Below are positions 16,470 to 24,156 of a stretch of DNA of 64,000 nt, piece after piece. The stretch is from Bradyrhizobium elkanii WSM2783 (GTDB lineage: Bacteria; Pseudomonadota; Alphaproteobacteria; Rhizobiales; Xanthobacteraceae). The notes beneath the pieces are model-generated. The model did not search any database, was not told the origin of the DNA, and saw only the letters and a list, made by a program, of their open reading frames with translations. The translations under genes were made by a program, and so were the position numbers. The number at the start of each line of letters is the position of its first letter. Positions within the stretch are counted from its first letter, which is position 1. The stretch spans positions 404 to 64,403 of the forward strand of contig NZ_AXAP01000041.1 in NCBI RefSeq assembly GCF_000472865.1, given 5' to 3'.

Positions 16470-17231
16470 TTACGAGTTCAGCGGCGGGAGCGCACTCCGC
16501 AGTGTCGAGCTTGAAATCCCCATCAGTCCCGTGAAGGGGTCATCCAGCTCCAAAACCAGAAAGATCGCGCCGGCAAACGACAGCGCGCATACGAACAGCG
16601 CGATCGTGACGACGATATTCGCTCGCACGAACAGAGTGGCGCTCACAAAGATCGCGCTCAGCCAAAATACCATGATGATCAGAAAAGGCGTCGGAATTGA
16701 ACTTCCGGCCTGCGTAAACAACCGCAGTCGCATCTGCGCGCCTTCCGTGAAAGCGGCAATGGCGCGAGTCTGCAGGGAACGTTGCATATCGTTGTTCGGC
16801 GATAGCCGTTCGAGTTCATCATAGAATGTCCATGCCTCGACGCTGGACTCGAAGCGCGTGGGTTTCCCGTTTGAGTTCGCTTGCTCGTGCCAAATGCGAT
16901 CAGCCATCGGCGGTATGCTCTGCCGCAGGAGCTTTCGGACAGGGGTTGCTTCCGATCCATATTGCGTAACCAGATCGTCCAGAAGGATGATCGTTGCGGT
17001 CAACTGCCGGACCTGGCTTGCTTTCTGGTCGAACGTGGTTTTTGCGGATGCGATCAACAGACCCAGTACGAGTGCGGTCAGTGTGCCAATCAGGCCTGCG
17101 GTCAGCTTTACGACGTCCTTGGAGTCCGACTGCAGGTGATGTTCCGACAACAACGGCCGAACCGCCATCCCAGCCAAGGCGCCGCCAAATATCAGCGCGA
17201 ACACAAGCAACGAAATCAATAGGTTCATCAT
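16470..17231 (-). CDS. DUF4239 (bestrophin-like) membrane protein
   Basis: A 253-residue inner-membrane protein of the DUF4239 family. Two hydrophobic segments near the N-terminus (about 2-23 and 44-63, the second containing LTALVLGLLIASA) flank a short loop. A soluble region follows with KTTFDQKASQVRQLTATIIL, and two further membrane segments lie at about 180-232. Family members resemble bestrophin-type channels, but function is not established. The ATG at 17231 has GGAG about 11 bases upstream; the longer reading from 17360 includes an implausible polar leader. It converges on the L,D-transpeptidase gene. Confidence 0.8.
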   Translation of the reverse strand: MMNLLISLLVFALIFGGALAGMAVRPLLSEHHLQSDSKDVVKLTAGLIGTLTALVLGLLIASAKTTFDQKASQVRQLTATIILLDDLVTQYGSEATPVRKLLRQSIPPMADRIWHEQANSNGKPTRFESSVEAWTFYDELERLSPNNDMQRSLQTRAIAAFTEGAQMRLRLFTQAGSSIPTPFLIIMVFWLSAIFVSATLFVRANIVVTIALFVCALSFAGAIFLVLELDDPFTGLMGISSSTLRSALPPLNS

Positions 17232-17808
17232 ATTTGCGAATGCTCCATCATGTCGGTGAACATGCGGGTCCCAGCTCCGATTATTCGGGCTCATCCAAAG
17301 ACCCGTTCTTGAGACCAAGTTCAAGCAGAACCGGACGAGGCGCGAATGTCCCAGCGCCAACGAGGGGGCGGCTCGCGATTGTCACGGGCACTGTGGTGAG
17401 ATGCGGTGGAGGTAGAAATAGAGCAGGCCCGCCCGTCTCAGGCAGGGCTATCGCATCTGAAATAGAACTTGGTGGGCGATTCCTTCGCGGCCCATCCTTC
17501 AAGACGCCCGCCTTTGGCGGGCTCCTCAGGATGAGGTCTGATTTTGCGGCGAGATCTTAGACCCTCATGGTGAGGAGCGCCGCTTGCGGGCGTCTCGAGA
17601 CGATGCTGCGCATCGCTCGGAGAACCATGAGGCCCGCCTCCCTCACAGCCATCAAACAACTATATGCATAGCCCGCCCGTCTAGGGCGGGCCCCCATAGG
17701 CTCTGGTTCAAACCGATGATGTCCGCTTGTCCTGAGTAGCGAAGCAAAAGCGGCTGGGCCGCTAAATGGCGATGCCTGGCTACGCCACCGCTGCTTCACG
17801 AGCTCTCA
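17232..17808. other. Gene-free stretch containing repeats
   Basis: No gene supported. 17362-17410 is the second copy of the 50-bp repeat at 7293-7342. 17470-17640 is a repeat segment whose minus-strand translation (HPEEPAKGGRLEGWAA) is a familiar spurious ORF in Bradyrhizobium annotation, with internal inverted CCGCC/GGCGGG and TCTCGAGACGATG motifs. The remainder shows nothing recognisable. Confidence 0.5.
17362..17410. repeat. 50-bp repeat, copy 2
   Basis: Begins GAGGGGGCGGCTCGCGATTG and ends GGTGAGATGCGGTGGA, matching 7293-7342 in the same orientation with several substitutions. Confidence 0.7.
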
Positions 17809-18090
17809 TCAACCGCGATCTACAGGCGGCTTGAAAAGCCAGTCGATGTTCCATTGCAAAGGAGCGGAACGAAGTCGGCATGTCGGTTGCGCGCGGGCAA
17901 GGTTAAGTTCGCTCGGTTGGGCGGTTGCGAGCGTCCTCTCCATCGCGAGATCGAATGGGGTTGGAATAGAAGCTGCGATGCCGGCCCGAATGGGCTGGCC
18001 CAGGGATATCGCCGCAATCGTGATTATCGCTACAGATACCAGTGCTACAAGCACATCGGTCATGATGCGCGTCGAAAAGTACTTCGTCAT
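17809..18090 (-). CDS. Hypothetical small membrane protein
   Basis: A possible 93-residue protein beginning MTKYFSTRIMTDVLVALVSV, with one hydrophobic segment at about 10-30 and a soluble, Arg/Pro-containing tail. A GAGGG motif lies 8-13 bases before the ATG at 18090. No family recognised and no conserved neighbour, so coding status rests only on the start context and the plausible membrane segment. Confidence 0.35.
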   Translation of the reverse strand: MTKYFSTRIMTDVLVALVSVAIITIAAISLGQPIRAGIAASIPTPFDLAMERTLATAQPSELNLARAQPTCRLRSAPLQWNIDWLFKPPVDRG

Positions 18091-18537
18091 GGCTTGAGCC
18101 CTCACGGCCGATAGAAGCGCATGCTCGCAATTTAGTTCGTATGCAAATGGCATATGAATGGGAGTTCACCGCGCGGAGCGGGTCATCCATTAGTAGTATG
18201 GCAGCGCCCAACTATGTAGCAGTGATCCAGACCTAAGGAGCCAATCCGTTCAGCCTCCTGTCGCTCGGAAATGGATGCGGCCACCGGATCGCGTTTGACG
18301 ATCTCCGCTTGGCTCTGGACTCAGCCCATCGTTTTATCGGTGCGCGAGCACCGTCTGGAGCTATCAGATCCGAATTGCTTGGCACTTCGTTCGGCTAATT
18401 TGTGAACTACGTCACATATCCGACTTGCGATCAAATGTAAGGTTTGGGGAAGGGCGCAGGCTGAATTCGATCGACATCGCTAACGCATCAAGCGCCAACG
18501 GCATTCGGGATGGCGGTCCGTTCGCAATGGAGGGGGC
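18091..18537. other. Gene-free region upstream of the catalase-like cluster
   Basis: No gene seen in 447 bp. It should hold the promoter of the catalase-like/DyP operon. A short AT-richer part (about 18385-18440) is the likeliest place. TTGGCACTTCGTTCGGC near 18380 resembles half of a sigma-54 site but lacks the GC element, so it was not called. Confidence 0.4.
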
Positions 18538-19551
18538 ATGGGCGATTCATCGGAAGCAAGGCGGCTCGTCGACGCCATCATTGCCAATTTGCCGGAGCCT
18601 GCCCCCGGGCAAAGGCCGGTGCACACGATCGGCGTGGGCGTAGACGGCTATTTCATGGCTTCGGACGTGGCGCGCAACTATTGCATCGCAGAGCACTTCA
18701 AGGGACAGCGCATTCGCGTGTCGGTGAGGTTCTCCAACGGACAAGGGGGGCCGAAGCAGCATGATGGATGGTCCGATGTTCGGGGAATGGCGACACGTTT
18801 CCACCTGCAGGATGGGACGGCAGCCGACCTGATCGCTACGACGCTCGCCGAATTTTTCGCCCGCAATGTTGAGGACTTTTTCGAGTTCACCAAGGTCGCG
18901 AGGCCGCAGCCGGTTCAAAGAGAATCCCCGTGGCGGAAGATTCTCGACATGCTGCAGCTCAAGGAGCCTGCTCACGACCCGTACCCAAGGCAAACCACGA
19001 GTGACGGTGCGGGAATACTCAGTTACGCCAATCAACACCGGTTCGCCCAGTTGGCAGTGTTCGAAGCCGGGGTGATCGGCGCCCCGGTGAGCTATGCCCG
19101 CGCGGCCTATCACGCCATCCACACCTTCATGGTGGAAGATCCCCATGGAGTATGTCGTCCCGTTCGCTTTTCCTGGCAGCCGGTTGCAGGCGTCCGTACC
19201 ACCGATCCCACTGCCACGCCGGTTGATAAATATCTGCGCCATGAACTTGAAGAGCGCCTGCGGCGGTGGCCGGCCCGGTTCATGCTGATGATGACAATCG
19301 GCGAAGCGGGCGACGCGCTCGACGATCCCACAAAGCCTTGGCCGGCCAGGCGAGTCCGGGTCGTCATGGGCACCCTTACGCTCACCAATCTCGCCAAGGA
19401 TCAGGTCGCGGACGGCGAACGCATCAGTTTTAATCCCTGGCGTCTCGTACCTGGCATCGAGCCCTCCGGGGATCCGATCCTCCACGCCCGCCGGTGCGCT
19501 TATGAAGTCTCGCGTGAAATGCGCGACGGGTGTCCCTTCAGGTGGAGTTAA
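18538..19551 (+). CDS. Catalase-related heme protein (minimal catalase/SrpA-like)
   Basis: A 337-residue protein with the catalase core but no long N- or C-terminal extensions. Heme-pocket residues align with the family: distal His29 in RPVHTIG, VRFSNG at about 63-68, DVRGMATRFH, the distal Asn110 in FFARNVEDFF, and the proximal ligand Tyr322 in HARRCAYEVSREMR with Arg close before it. Such small catalase-like proteins act on H2O2 or organic hydroperoxides. There is no signal peptide, so it is cytoplasmic. A GGAGGGGG site precedes the ATG. It is first of three tightly packed genes ending in a DyP-type peroxidase. Confidence 0.85.
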   Translation: MGDSSEARRLVDAIIANLPEPAPGQRPVHTIGVGVDGYFMASDVARNYCIAEHFKGQRIRVSVRFSNGQGGPKQHDGWSDVRGMATRFHLQDGTAADLIATTLAEFFARNVEDFFEFTKVARPQPVQRESPWRKILDMLQLKEPAHDPYPRQTTSDGAGILSYANQHRFAQLAVFEAGVIGAPVSYARAAYHAIHTFMVEDPHGVCRPVRFSWQPVAGVRTTDPTATPVDKYLRHELEERLRRWPARFMLMMTIGEAGDALDDPTKPWPARRVRVVMGTLTLTNLAKDQVADGERISFNPWRLVPGIEPSGDPILHARRCAYEVSREMRDGCPFRWS

Positions 19552-19555
19552 GCTG

Positions 19556-20272
19556 GTGCCAAGTGCGGAAGGATGGTTCGATCGGTTTGTGAACGGGTTG
19601 CCCGAGACGCGCATATTCCAGCGCTTGGCGTCGTGGGTCCTGGTGCCTTACTGGGCGTGGCGCACGCCGGTGAAGCCGCTGCCCGGTGGTCCCCACCAAT
19701 CAATTCAGCCTGGCGACAATCTCCAGTGCATGATGAACCTGATCATGCCGCTCAAGGAGAAGTCGCCGATCGGTCGAGCGAAGGCAGCGCTGGCGATCGC
19801 GCAAAACAAGGATGCGATATATGCCGGATTGGACAATGTCGGCACGGTGCACTTTGCGCGCTTCGTCATCGTCGGCGACAATATTTGCATGTTCTCCGTC
19901 TACGACGGAGACTTCACCAACTACATTCGTGACTTCATCGCCACGATCGGCAGCGTGTTCAACGCCGTGGTCGAACTTGTCGAAGGAGGGGAGGCCGTGA
20001 TTCCCTGCGAGCATAATGTCGAGGCGTTCATCCAATGGGTGCACGAGCGCGACCTGTACCAGGTGCCGGACACGGCCACCGATCTTCTGAGAGACCAGGA
20101 AGCTTTGAACGGCGACAAGGCCGCATCCGGCAATGACGATCTGCGCCTGCTTCCGCGCAAGGTGGTGCTCCAGCTCCGCGCCAACGCGAACGTTTCGCTC
20201 GGCAGCGGCTACCGGGCCTATCCCGGATTTTCGGCGGCTCAGGTCCGCAACCAACTGGGGATAGGCTGGTGA
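19556..20272 (+). CDS. Unknown protein between catalase-like and DyP genes
   Basis: A 238-residue protein with no family I can name. The N-terminal third has WVLVPYWAWRTP, a short hydrophobic patch rather than a clear membrane span. The centre (HFARFVIVGDNICMFSVYDG, then a helix ending FIATIG) looks like one half of a ferredoxin-like dimeric alpha/beta barrel, the fold also used by DyP peroxidases. I place the start at GTG 19556, preceded by GGTGGAG, 4 bp after the catalase stop; an ATG at 19502 would overlap the catalase gene by 50 bp. Its end overlaps the DyP start by 4 bp, implying coupled translation and a shared role in heme-peroxide chemistry. Confidence 0.75.
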   Translation: MPSAEGWFDRFVNGLPETRIFQRLASWVLVPYWAWRTPVKPLPGGPHQSIQPGDNLQCMMNLIMPLKEKSPIGRAKAALAIAQNKDAIYAGLDNVGTVHFARFVIVGDNICMFSVYDGDFTNYIRDFIATIGSVFNAVVELVEGGEAVIPCEHNVEAFIQWVHERDLYQVPDTATDLLRDQEALNGDKAASGNDDLRLLPRKVVLQLRANANVSLGSGYRAYPGFSAAQVRNQLGIGW

Positions 20273-21699
20273 GCGCAGCATTCGACGCCGCTGATATACA
20301 GGGCAATATTTTGCGTGGCTATCGCAAGCCTCGCGTGCGGTACCTCATTCTTGAAGTCGCCGATCGCATCGCGGCCCGGCGCTGGCTCGTCGCCTCGACG
20401 TCGGGCCGCGGCGACGATGTTCCGCAGATCACGACCGGGAATTGGGGGAGAACCAAGCCGGACACCTGTTTCAACATTGGCCTGACCTACGAGGGACTGC
20501 GCGCCTTCGGCACGCCGAATTCTTCCCTTGAAATGTTCCCCAACGAATTCATCGAGGGCATGAACGCCCGCGCCTTGAAGCTTGGCGATGTCGGGCCGAA
20601 TGCGCCGGAAACCTGGCCAACCCCTTTCGACGCCCCCAAGCGGATCCATCTCATCGCCACGATCTACGCCGACGAGGTCGCGCAATTGAACCAAGTCCAG
20701 CAGCGCGCCCTCTCTGACGGAAAAGCCTTCAGGCTGCTCGGTGCTCTTGAGGGGTGCGCCTTCCCCAAGGACGTCGTTCACTTCGGGTATCGCGACAACA
20801 TCATGCAACCGAGATTCGCGGAGGTTCACGACGGACAACGCTATGAAGACGGACAACCCAAGGCGCCGCTCGGCACCGTGTTGCTGGGGCATCCGACCAA
20901 CTTCGAAGGTTTGACGTGGCGGGTGCCTCAACCCGAAGCATTGGGACACAACGGCACCTTCAATGCCTTTCGCGTGCTGGAACAGGATGTGGTCGGCTTC
21001 GAGGAGTATCTCGACCGAGCCGCAAGCGATTTGATCAAGCATCCGCAGGTCGACGAGTTGCTGCCACCCGGTGCTGAAGCGAAAATCGGCAAAGCCTTGT
21101 CAATCGAAGGCATGTCACGTCACGCGGCCTTGCGCGAGGTCGTCGCCGCCCATTTGTGCGGCCGGTGGCGCGATGGCACGCCGATGGCACTGTCCCCGGA
21201 TGCGCCTGATCCCAAAGTGGACCAGGCGAATTTTGACTACGTTGGCGACTCCCGCTGCCCCTACGGAGCCCATATCCGGCGGTGCAACCCGCGGGGCGGC
21301 CAGATCGTGCAACGGGTGGCGAACAACAGTCGGCGTCTTGTTCGGCGTGGGATGCCTTATGGACCACTCTATGATCCGCAGAAGCCTCGTGATCCGAGCA
21401 AACCCGAACCGGAACGGGGGCTGCTCGGCAACTTCATTGGGGCGAGTCTCGGCGCACAGTTCGAGGCCATGTCCTGTGATTGGCTGAATCTTGGCCTGCA
21501 GGACCCACGCATCACCGGCTCGAACGATCCGATCACAGGCGCCAACGATCCTGGCACCAGTTGGTTCGACCTGCCGCTCAAATCCGGCACGACGATCCGC
21601 CTGCAGGGGTTGCCGCGGTTCGTCCGGACTCGGGGCGGCGCCTATGCGTTCCTGCCGAGCATCCCGGCGATCCGTTTTCTGGGATCGCTGATGGCGTGA
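20269..21699 (+). CDS. DyP-type heme peroxidase
   Basis: A 476-residue dye-decolourising-type peroxidase. It opens with DIQGNILRGY, typical of the longer DyP subfamily. The GxxDG motif appears as G173-Y-R-D176-N, so the catalytic Asp is kept and the Gly is Asn. The proximal heme ligand is His335 in CPYGAHIRRCNPR, and the distal Arg is probably Arg360 in RRLVRRGMPYG. There is no Tat or Sec signal and no encapsulin-targeting C-terminus (it ends FLGSLMA). The GTG start at 20269 overlaps the previous stop as GTGA. It oxidises an unknown substrate with H2O2, and the catalase-like partner could control peroxide level. Confidence 0.9.
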   Translation: MSAAFDAADIQGNILRGYRKPRVRYLILEVADRIAARRWLVASTSGRGDDVPQITTGNWGRTKPDTCFNIGLTYEGLRAFGTPNSSLEMFPNEFIEGMNARALKLGDVGPNAPETWPTPFDAPKRIHLIATIYADEVAQLNQVQQRALSDGKAFRLLGALEGCAFPKDVVHFGYRDNIMQPRFAEVHDGQRYEDGQPKAPLGTVLLGHPTNFEGLTWRVPQPEALGHNGTFNAFRVLEQDVVGFEEYLDRAASDLIKHPQVDELLPPGAEAKIGKALSIEGMSRHAALREVVAAHLCGRWRDGTPMALSPDAPDPKVDQANFDYVGDSRCPYGAHIRRCNPRGGQIVQRVANNSRRLVRRGMPYGPLYDPQKPRDPSKPEPERGLLGNFIGASLGAQFEAMSCDWLNLGLQDPRITGSNDPITGANDPGTSWFDLPLKSGTTIRLQGLPRFVRTRGGAYAFLPSIPAIRFLGSLMA

Positions 21700-21819
21700 C
21701 TTGCCCACAGGCGCTTGTGGCGTGCTCCGCTGCAACGGTTGCTCGCTCCACAATACCTCCCTGTGGTTATGGATCCCTGCTTTCGCAGGGACGACATCGA
21801 TGTGAGATTCGAGGGAATC

Positions 21820-21888
21820 GTAGGATGGGTAGAGCGAAAGCGAAACCCATCATCGCGCGGCTTGCTCCGAAGCTGATGGGTTACCCAT
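21820..21888. repeat. Palindromic repeat, second copy (GGATGGGTAGAGCG family)
   Basis: Left arm GGATGGGTAGAGCGAAAGCG then AAACCCATC; right arm GATGGGTTACCCATTCC. It is less perfect than 7690-7771. Just before it, 21761-21796 holds an inverted relative of the 217-284 element. Confidence 0.65.
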
Positions 21889-21918
21889 TCCACGGCACCG
21901 CCCTTGCCGACGGGCCGC

Positions 21919-22422
21919 TCAGCCCTTGCGGAGAAACACGTAGTCCGCGGAATAGGGCGCGCTGTGGGTCGCGCCGGCCTTGTCGCAGGGGCCTTCGAGA
22001 ATGCCACCCGCGGTGTTGATCCGCTGCACCGTGGTGACGCCGGACAGCGTGCCGCTGCCGCGCCGTGAGATCACATCAAGCTTGAGCCAGGGAATGTCGT
22101 TCGGTGTCGCGCCGGGCGCATTGCTGGAAGTCCGGCCGAGTACGACGCTGCCGTCGACATGCTCCCAGTTCGGTCCGGCATAGTGGCGGCCAACGGTCTT
22201 GCCGTCGGCCATCAGCGTTGCGATCGGTTCGCGAAAGGCCCAGGCCAGCTTGCCTTCGAGGCCAGCCTTGCATTCGTAGACCTGCGCGCCTTCGGCGTGA
22301 ACGCTGAGCACGATCGCTTCTCCCGGTGCAGCGATAGCCTCGGGAAGGGGGTCTGCGACGCAAGCTTCCGTCGCGGAACCCATTACCAGAAGGGCGATCG
22401 TGGCTGTCCTGAGCGACGGCAT
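21919..22422 (-). CDS. DUF3455 secreted protein
   Basis: A 167-residue protein of the DUF3455 family, predicted to be exported. Signal peptide about 1-23 (MPSLRTATIALLVMGSATEA), then a beta-rich domain with QVYECKA, WAFREPIATL and the characteristic GRHYAGPNWEHVDGS, and near the C-terminus a Cys (GPCDKAG) and ADYVFLRKG. Function unknown; related proteins are found in bacteria and fungi. AAGGGG precedes the ATG at 22422. It is alone on its strand, separated from icd by a palindromic repeat. Confidence 0.85.
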   Translation of the reverse strand: MPSLRTATIALLVMGSATEACVADPLPEAIAAPGEAIVLSVHAEGAQVYECKAGLEGKLAWAFREPIATLMADGKTVGRHYAGPNWEHVDGSVVLGRTSSNAPGATPNDIPWLKLDVISRRGSGTLSGVTTVQRINTAGGILEGPCDKAGATHSAPYSADYVFLRKG

Positions 22423-22456
22423 AAGATCCCCTTATTGGAGCGGCGCTTGCCAAATT

Positions 22457-22541
22457 CCGTCATTGCGAGGAGCAAAGCGACGAAGCAATCCATGGTGCCG
22501 CAGGGGGTAGATGGATTGCTTCGCTACGCTCGCAATGACGG
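22457..22541. repeat. Palindromic repeat (CGTCATTGCGAGGAGC family)
   Basis: CCGTCATTGCGAG at 22457 pairs with CTCGCAATGACGG at 22529-22541, and AAGCAATCCAT pairs with ATGGATTGCTT inside. The whole element can fold into one long stem. It sits 30 bp beyond the icd stop codon and may serve as icd's 3' structure. Confidence 0.8.
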
Positions 22542-22570
22542 GTGATAGAGCTTCGCGAGTGGAAGGCGGC

Positions 22571-23785
22571 TTAGGCCGCCATCGCCTTGGTGAGGTTCTC
22601 GGCGACCTTGTCGAGGAAGCCGGTCGTGGACAGCCAGCGCTGGTCGGCGCCGACGAGGAGCGCGAGGTCCTTGGTCATGTAGCCGTCCTCGACCGTCTGG
22701 ACGCAGACCTTCTCCAGGGTGTCGGCGAACTTCGCAAGCTCGGGGTTGTTGTCGAGCTTGGCGCGGTGAGCGAGGCCGCGCGTCCAGGCGAAGATCGACG
22801 CGATCGAGTTGGTCGAGGTCTCCTTGCCCTTCTGGTGCTCGCGGTAGTGCCGGGTCACGGTGCCGTGGGCGGCCTCGGCTTCCACGGTCTTGCCGTCGGG
22901 GGTGAGCAGCACCGAGGTCATCAGGCCGAGCGAACCATAGCCCTGCGCCACGGTGTCGGACTGGACGTCGCCGTCATAGTTCTTGCAGGCCCAGACATAG
23001 CCGCCGGACCATTTCAGCGCCGAGGCCACCATGTCGTCGATCAGGCGGTGCTCGTAGGTCAGGCCCTTGGCGTCGAACTCCTTCTTGAATTCGCGGTCGA
23101 AGACATCCTGGAAGATGTCCTTGAAGCGGCCGTCATAGACCTTGAGGATGGTGTTCTTGGTCGAGAGATAGACCGGATAGTTCCGCATCAGGCCGTAGTT
23201 GAAGGAGGCGCGGGCGAAGTCGATGATGGAGTCATCGAGGTTGTACATCTGCATCGCGACGCCGGAGCCGGGCGCCTTGAACACCTCTTTCTCGATCACG
23301 GTGCCGTCCTCGCCGACGAACTTCATCGACAGCGTGCCCTTGCCCGGGAATTTGATGTCGGTGGCGCGGTACTGGTCGCCATAGGCGTGGCGGCCGATGA
23401 TGATCGGCTTGGTCCAGCCGGGAACCAGCCGCGGCACGTTCTTGCAGATGATCGGCTCGCGGAAGATCACGCCGCCCAGGATGTTGCGGATGGTGCCGTT
23501 CGGCGACTTCCACATCTCCTTGAGGCCGAACTCCTTCACCCGGGCTTCATCGGGGGTGATGGTCGCGCATTTGACGCCGACGCCGACCTTCTTGATCGCT
23601 TCCGCCGCATCGATCGTGACCTTGTCATTGGTCTTGTCGCGGTACTCCATCCCCAGGTCGAAATACATCAGGTTGATATCAAGGAACGGGTGGATCAGCT
23701 TGTCCTTGATGTACTGCCAGATGATCCGGGTCATCTCGTCGCCATCGAGTTCGACGACGGGGTTGGTCACCTTGATTTTTGCCAT
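22571..23785 (-). CDS. icd: NADP-dependent isocitrate dehydrogenase
   Basis: A 404-residue TCA-cycle enzyme converting isocitrate to 2-oxoglutarate with NADP. It belongs to the eukaryote-like monofunctional IDH subfamily common in alphaproteobacteria: VVELDGDEMTRIIW at the N-terminus, the substrate loop KSPNGTIRNILGGVIFREPI, GRHAYGDQYRATD, and EAAHGTVTRHYREHQKG near the nucleotide site. Length and ends match the family. ATG at 23785. Cytoplasmic. No operon partner; a palindromic repeat follows the stop. Confidence 0.97.
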   Translation of the reverse strand: MAKIKVTNPVVELDGDEMTRIIWQYIKDKLIHPFLDINLMYFDLGMEYRDKTNDKVTIDAAEAIKKVGVGVKCATITPDEARVKEFGLKEMWKSPNGTIRNILGGVIFREPIICKNVPRLVPGWTKPIIIGRHAYGDQYRATDIKFPGKGTLSMKFVGEDGTVIEKEVFKAPGSGVAMQMYNLDDSIIDFARASFNYGLMRNYPVYLSTKNTILKVYDGRFKDIFQDVFDREFKKEFDAKGLTYEHRLIDDMVASALKWSGGYVWACKNYDGDVQSDTVAQGYGSLGLMTSVLLTPDGKTVEAEAAHGTVTRHYREHQKGKETSTNSIASIFAWTRGLAHRAKLDNNPELAKFADTLEKVCVQTVEDGYMTKDLALLVGADQRWLSTTGFLDKVAENLTKAMAA

Positions 23786-24156
23786 GGGAATAGGGCCTCT
23801 TGGGGGAACAGCACGCTTTGGGGCGCGACTAGCGGATTATCCTCGGGGCTATAGCACCGGGAAAGCGCCGGCGGAAGCCAAGGGGTTATGCAGTTTCGGC
23901 TCATCTTTTAGCCGAGAATGCCGCCGCTATGTCTCATGCTTCAGGCGGCAGCGGAAGAGTGGAAGTGGGGTTGCGACGCTTCGCATCTCAGGTTTCGGAT
24001 GAAGATCCAAGAACAGCCGTAAAGCCATTATTCCGCTTGAGAAATTTGCGCCCACGGGGCAATCCGGGCGTAGCAGGAAACTTGGCACTCTGATTCAACT
24101 CCTTCAGGACCTGAATCAGATTGTTCAGAGATTGAATCAGGAAGCGAAGTTTTAAG
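23786..24156. other. Intergenic region between icd and trmJ with stacked dyads
   Basis: No gene seen. It must hold divergent promoters for icd and trmJ. Near its right end CTGATTCA (24090-24097) pairs with TGAATCAG (24112-24119), and a further TGAATCAG is at 24133-24140, 17 bp before the trmJ ATG. The alternatives could form two mutually exclusive hairpins in the trmJ leader. Nothing else recognisable. Confidence 0.5.

Noticed and set aside
18370..18400. Sigma-54 promoter before the catalase-like cluster
   Set aside because: TTGGCACTTCGTTCGGC has the GG half but GG instead of GC at the -12 position, so the invariant element is missing.
20269..21699. DyP peroxidase as encapsulin cargo
   Set aside because: No encapsulin gene is adjacent and the C-terminus (FLGSLMA) lacks the usual extended targeting peptide.
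22511..23854. 447-residue plus-strand ORF opposite icd
   Set aside because: Exactly antisense to a fully convincing isocitrate dehydrogenase; its composition (Val/Gly/Asp/Leu-rich, no domain) is that of a reverse-strand shadow in high-GC DNA.
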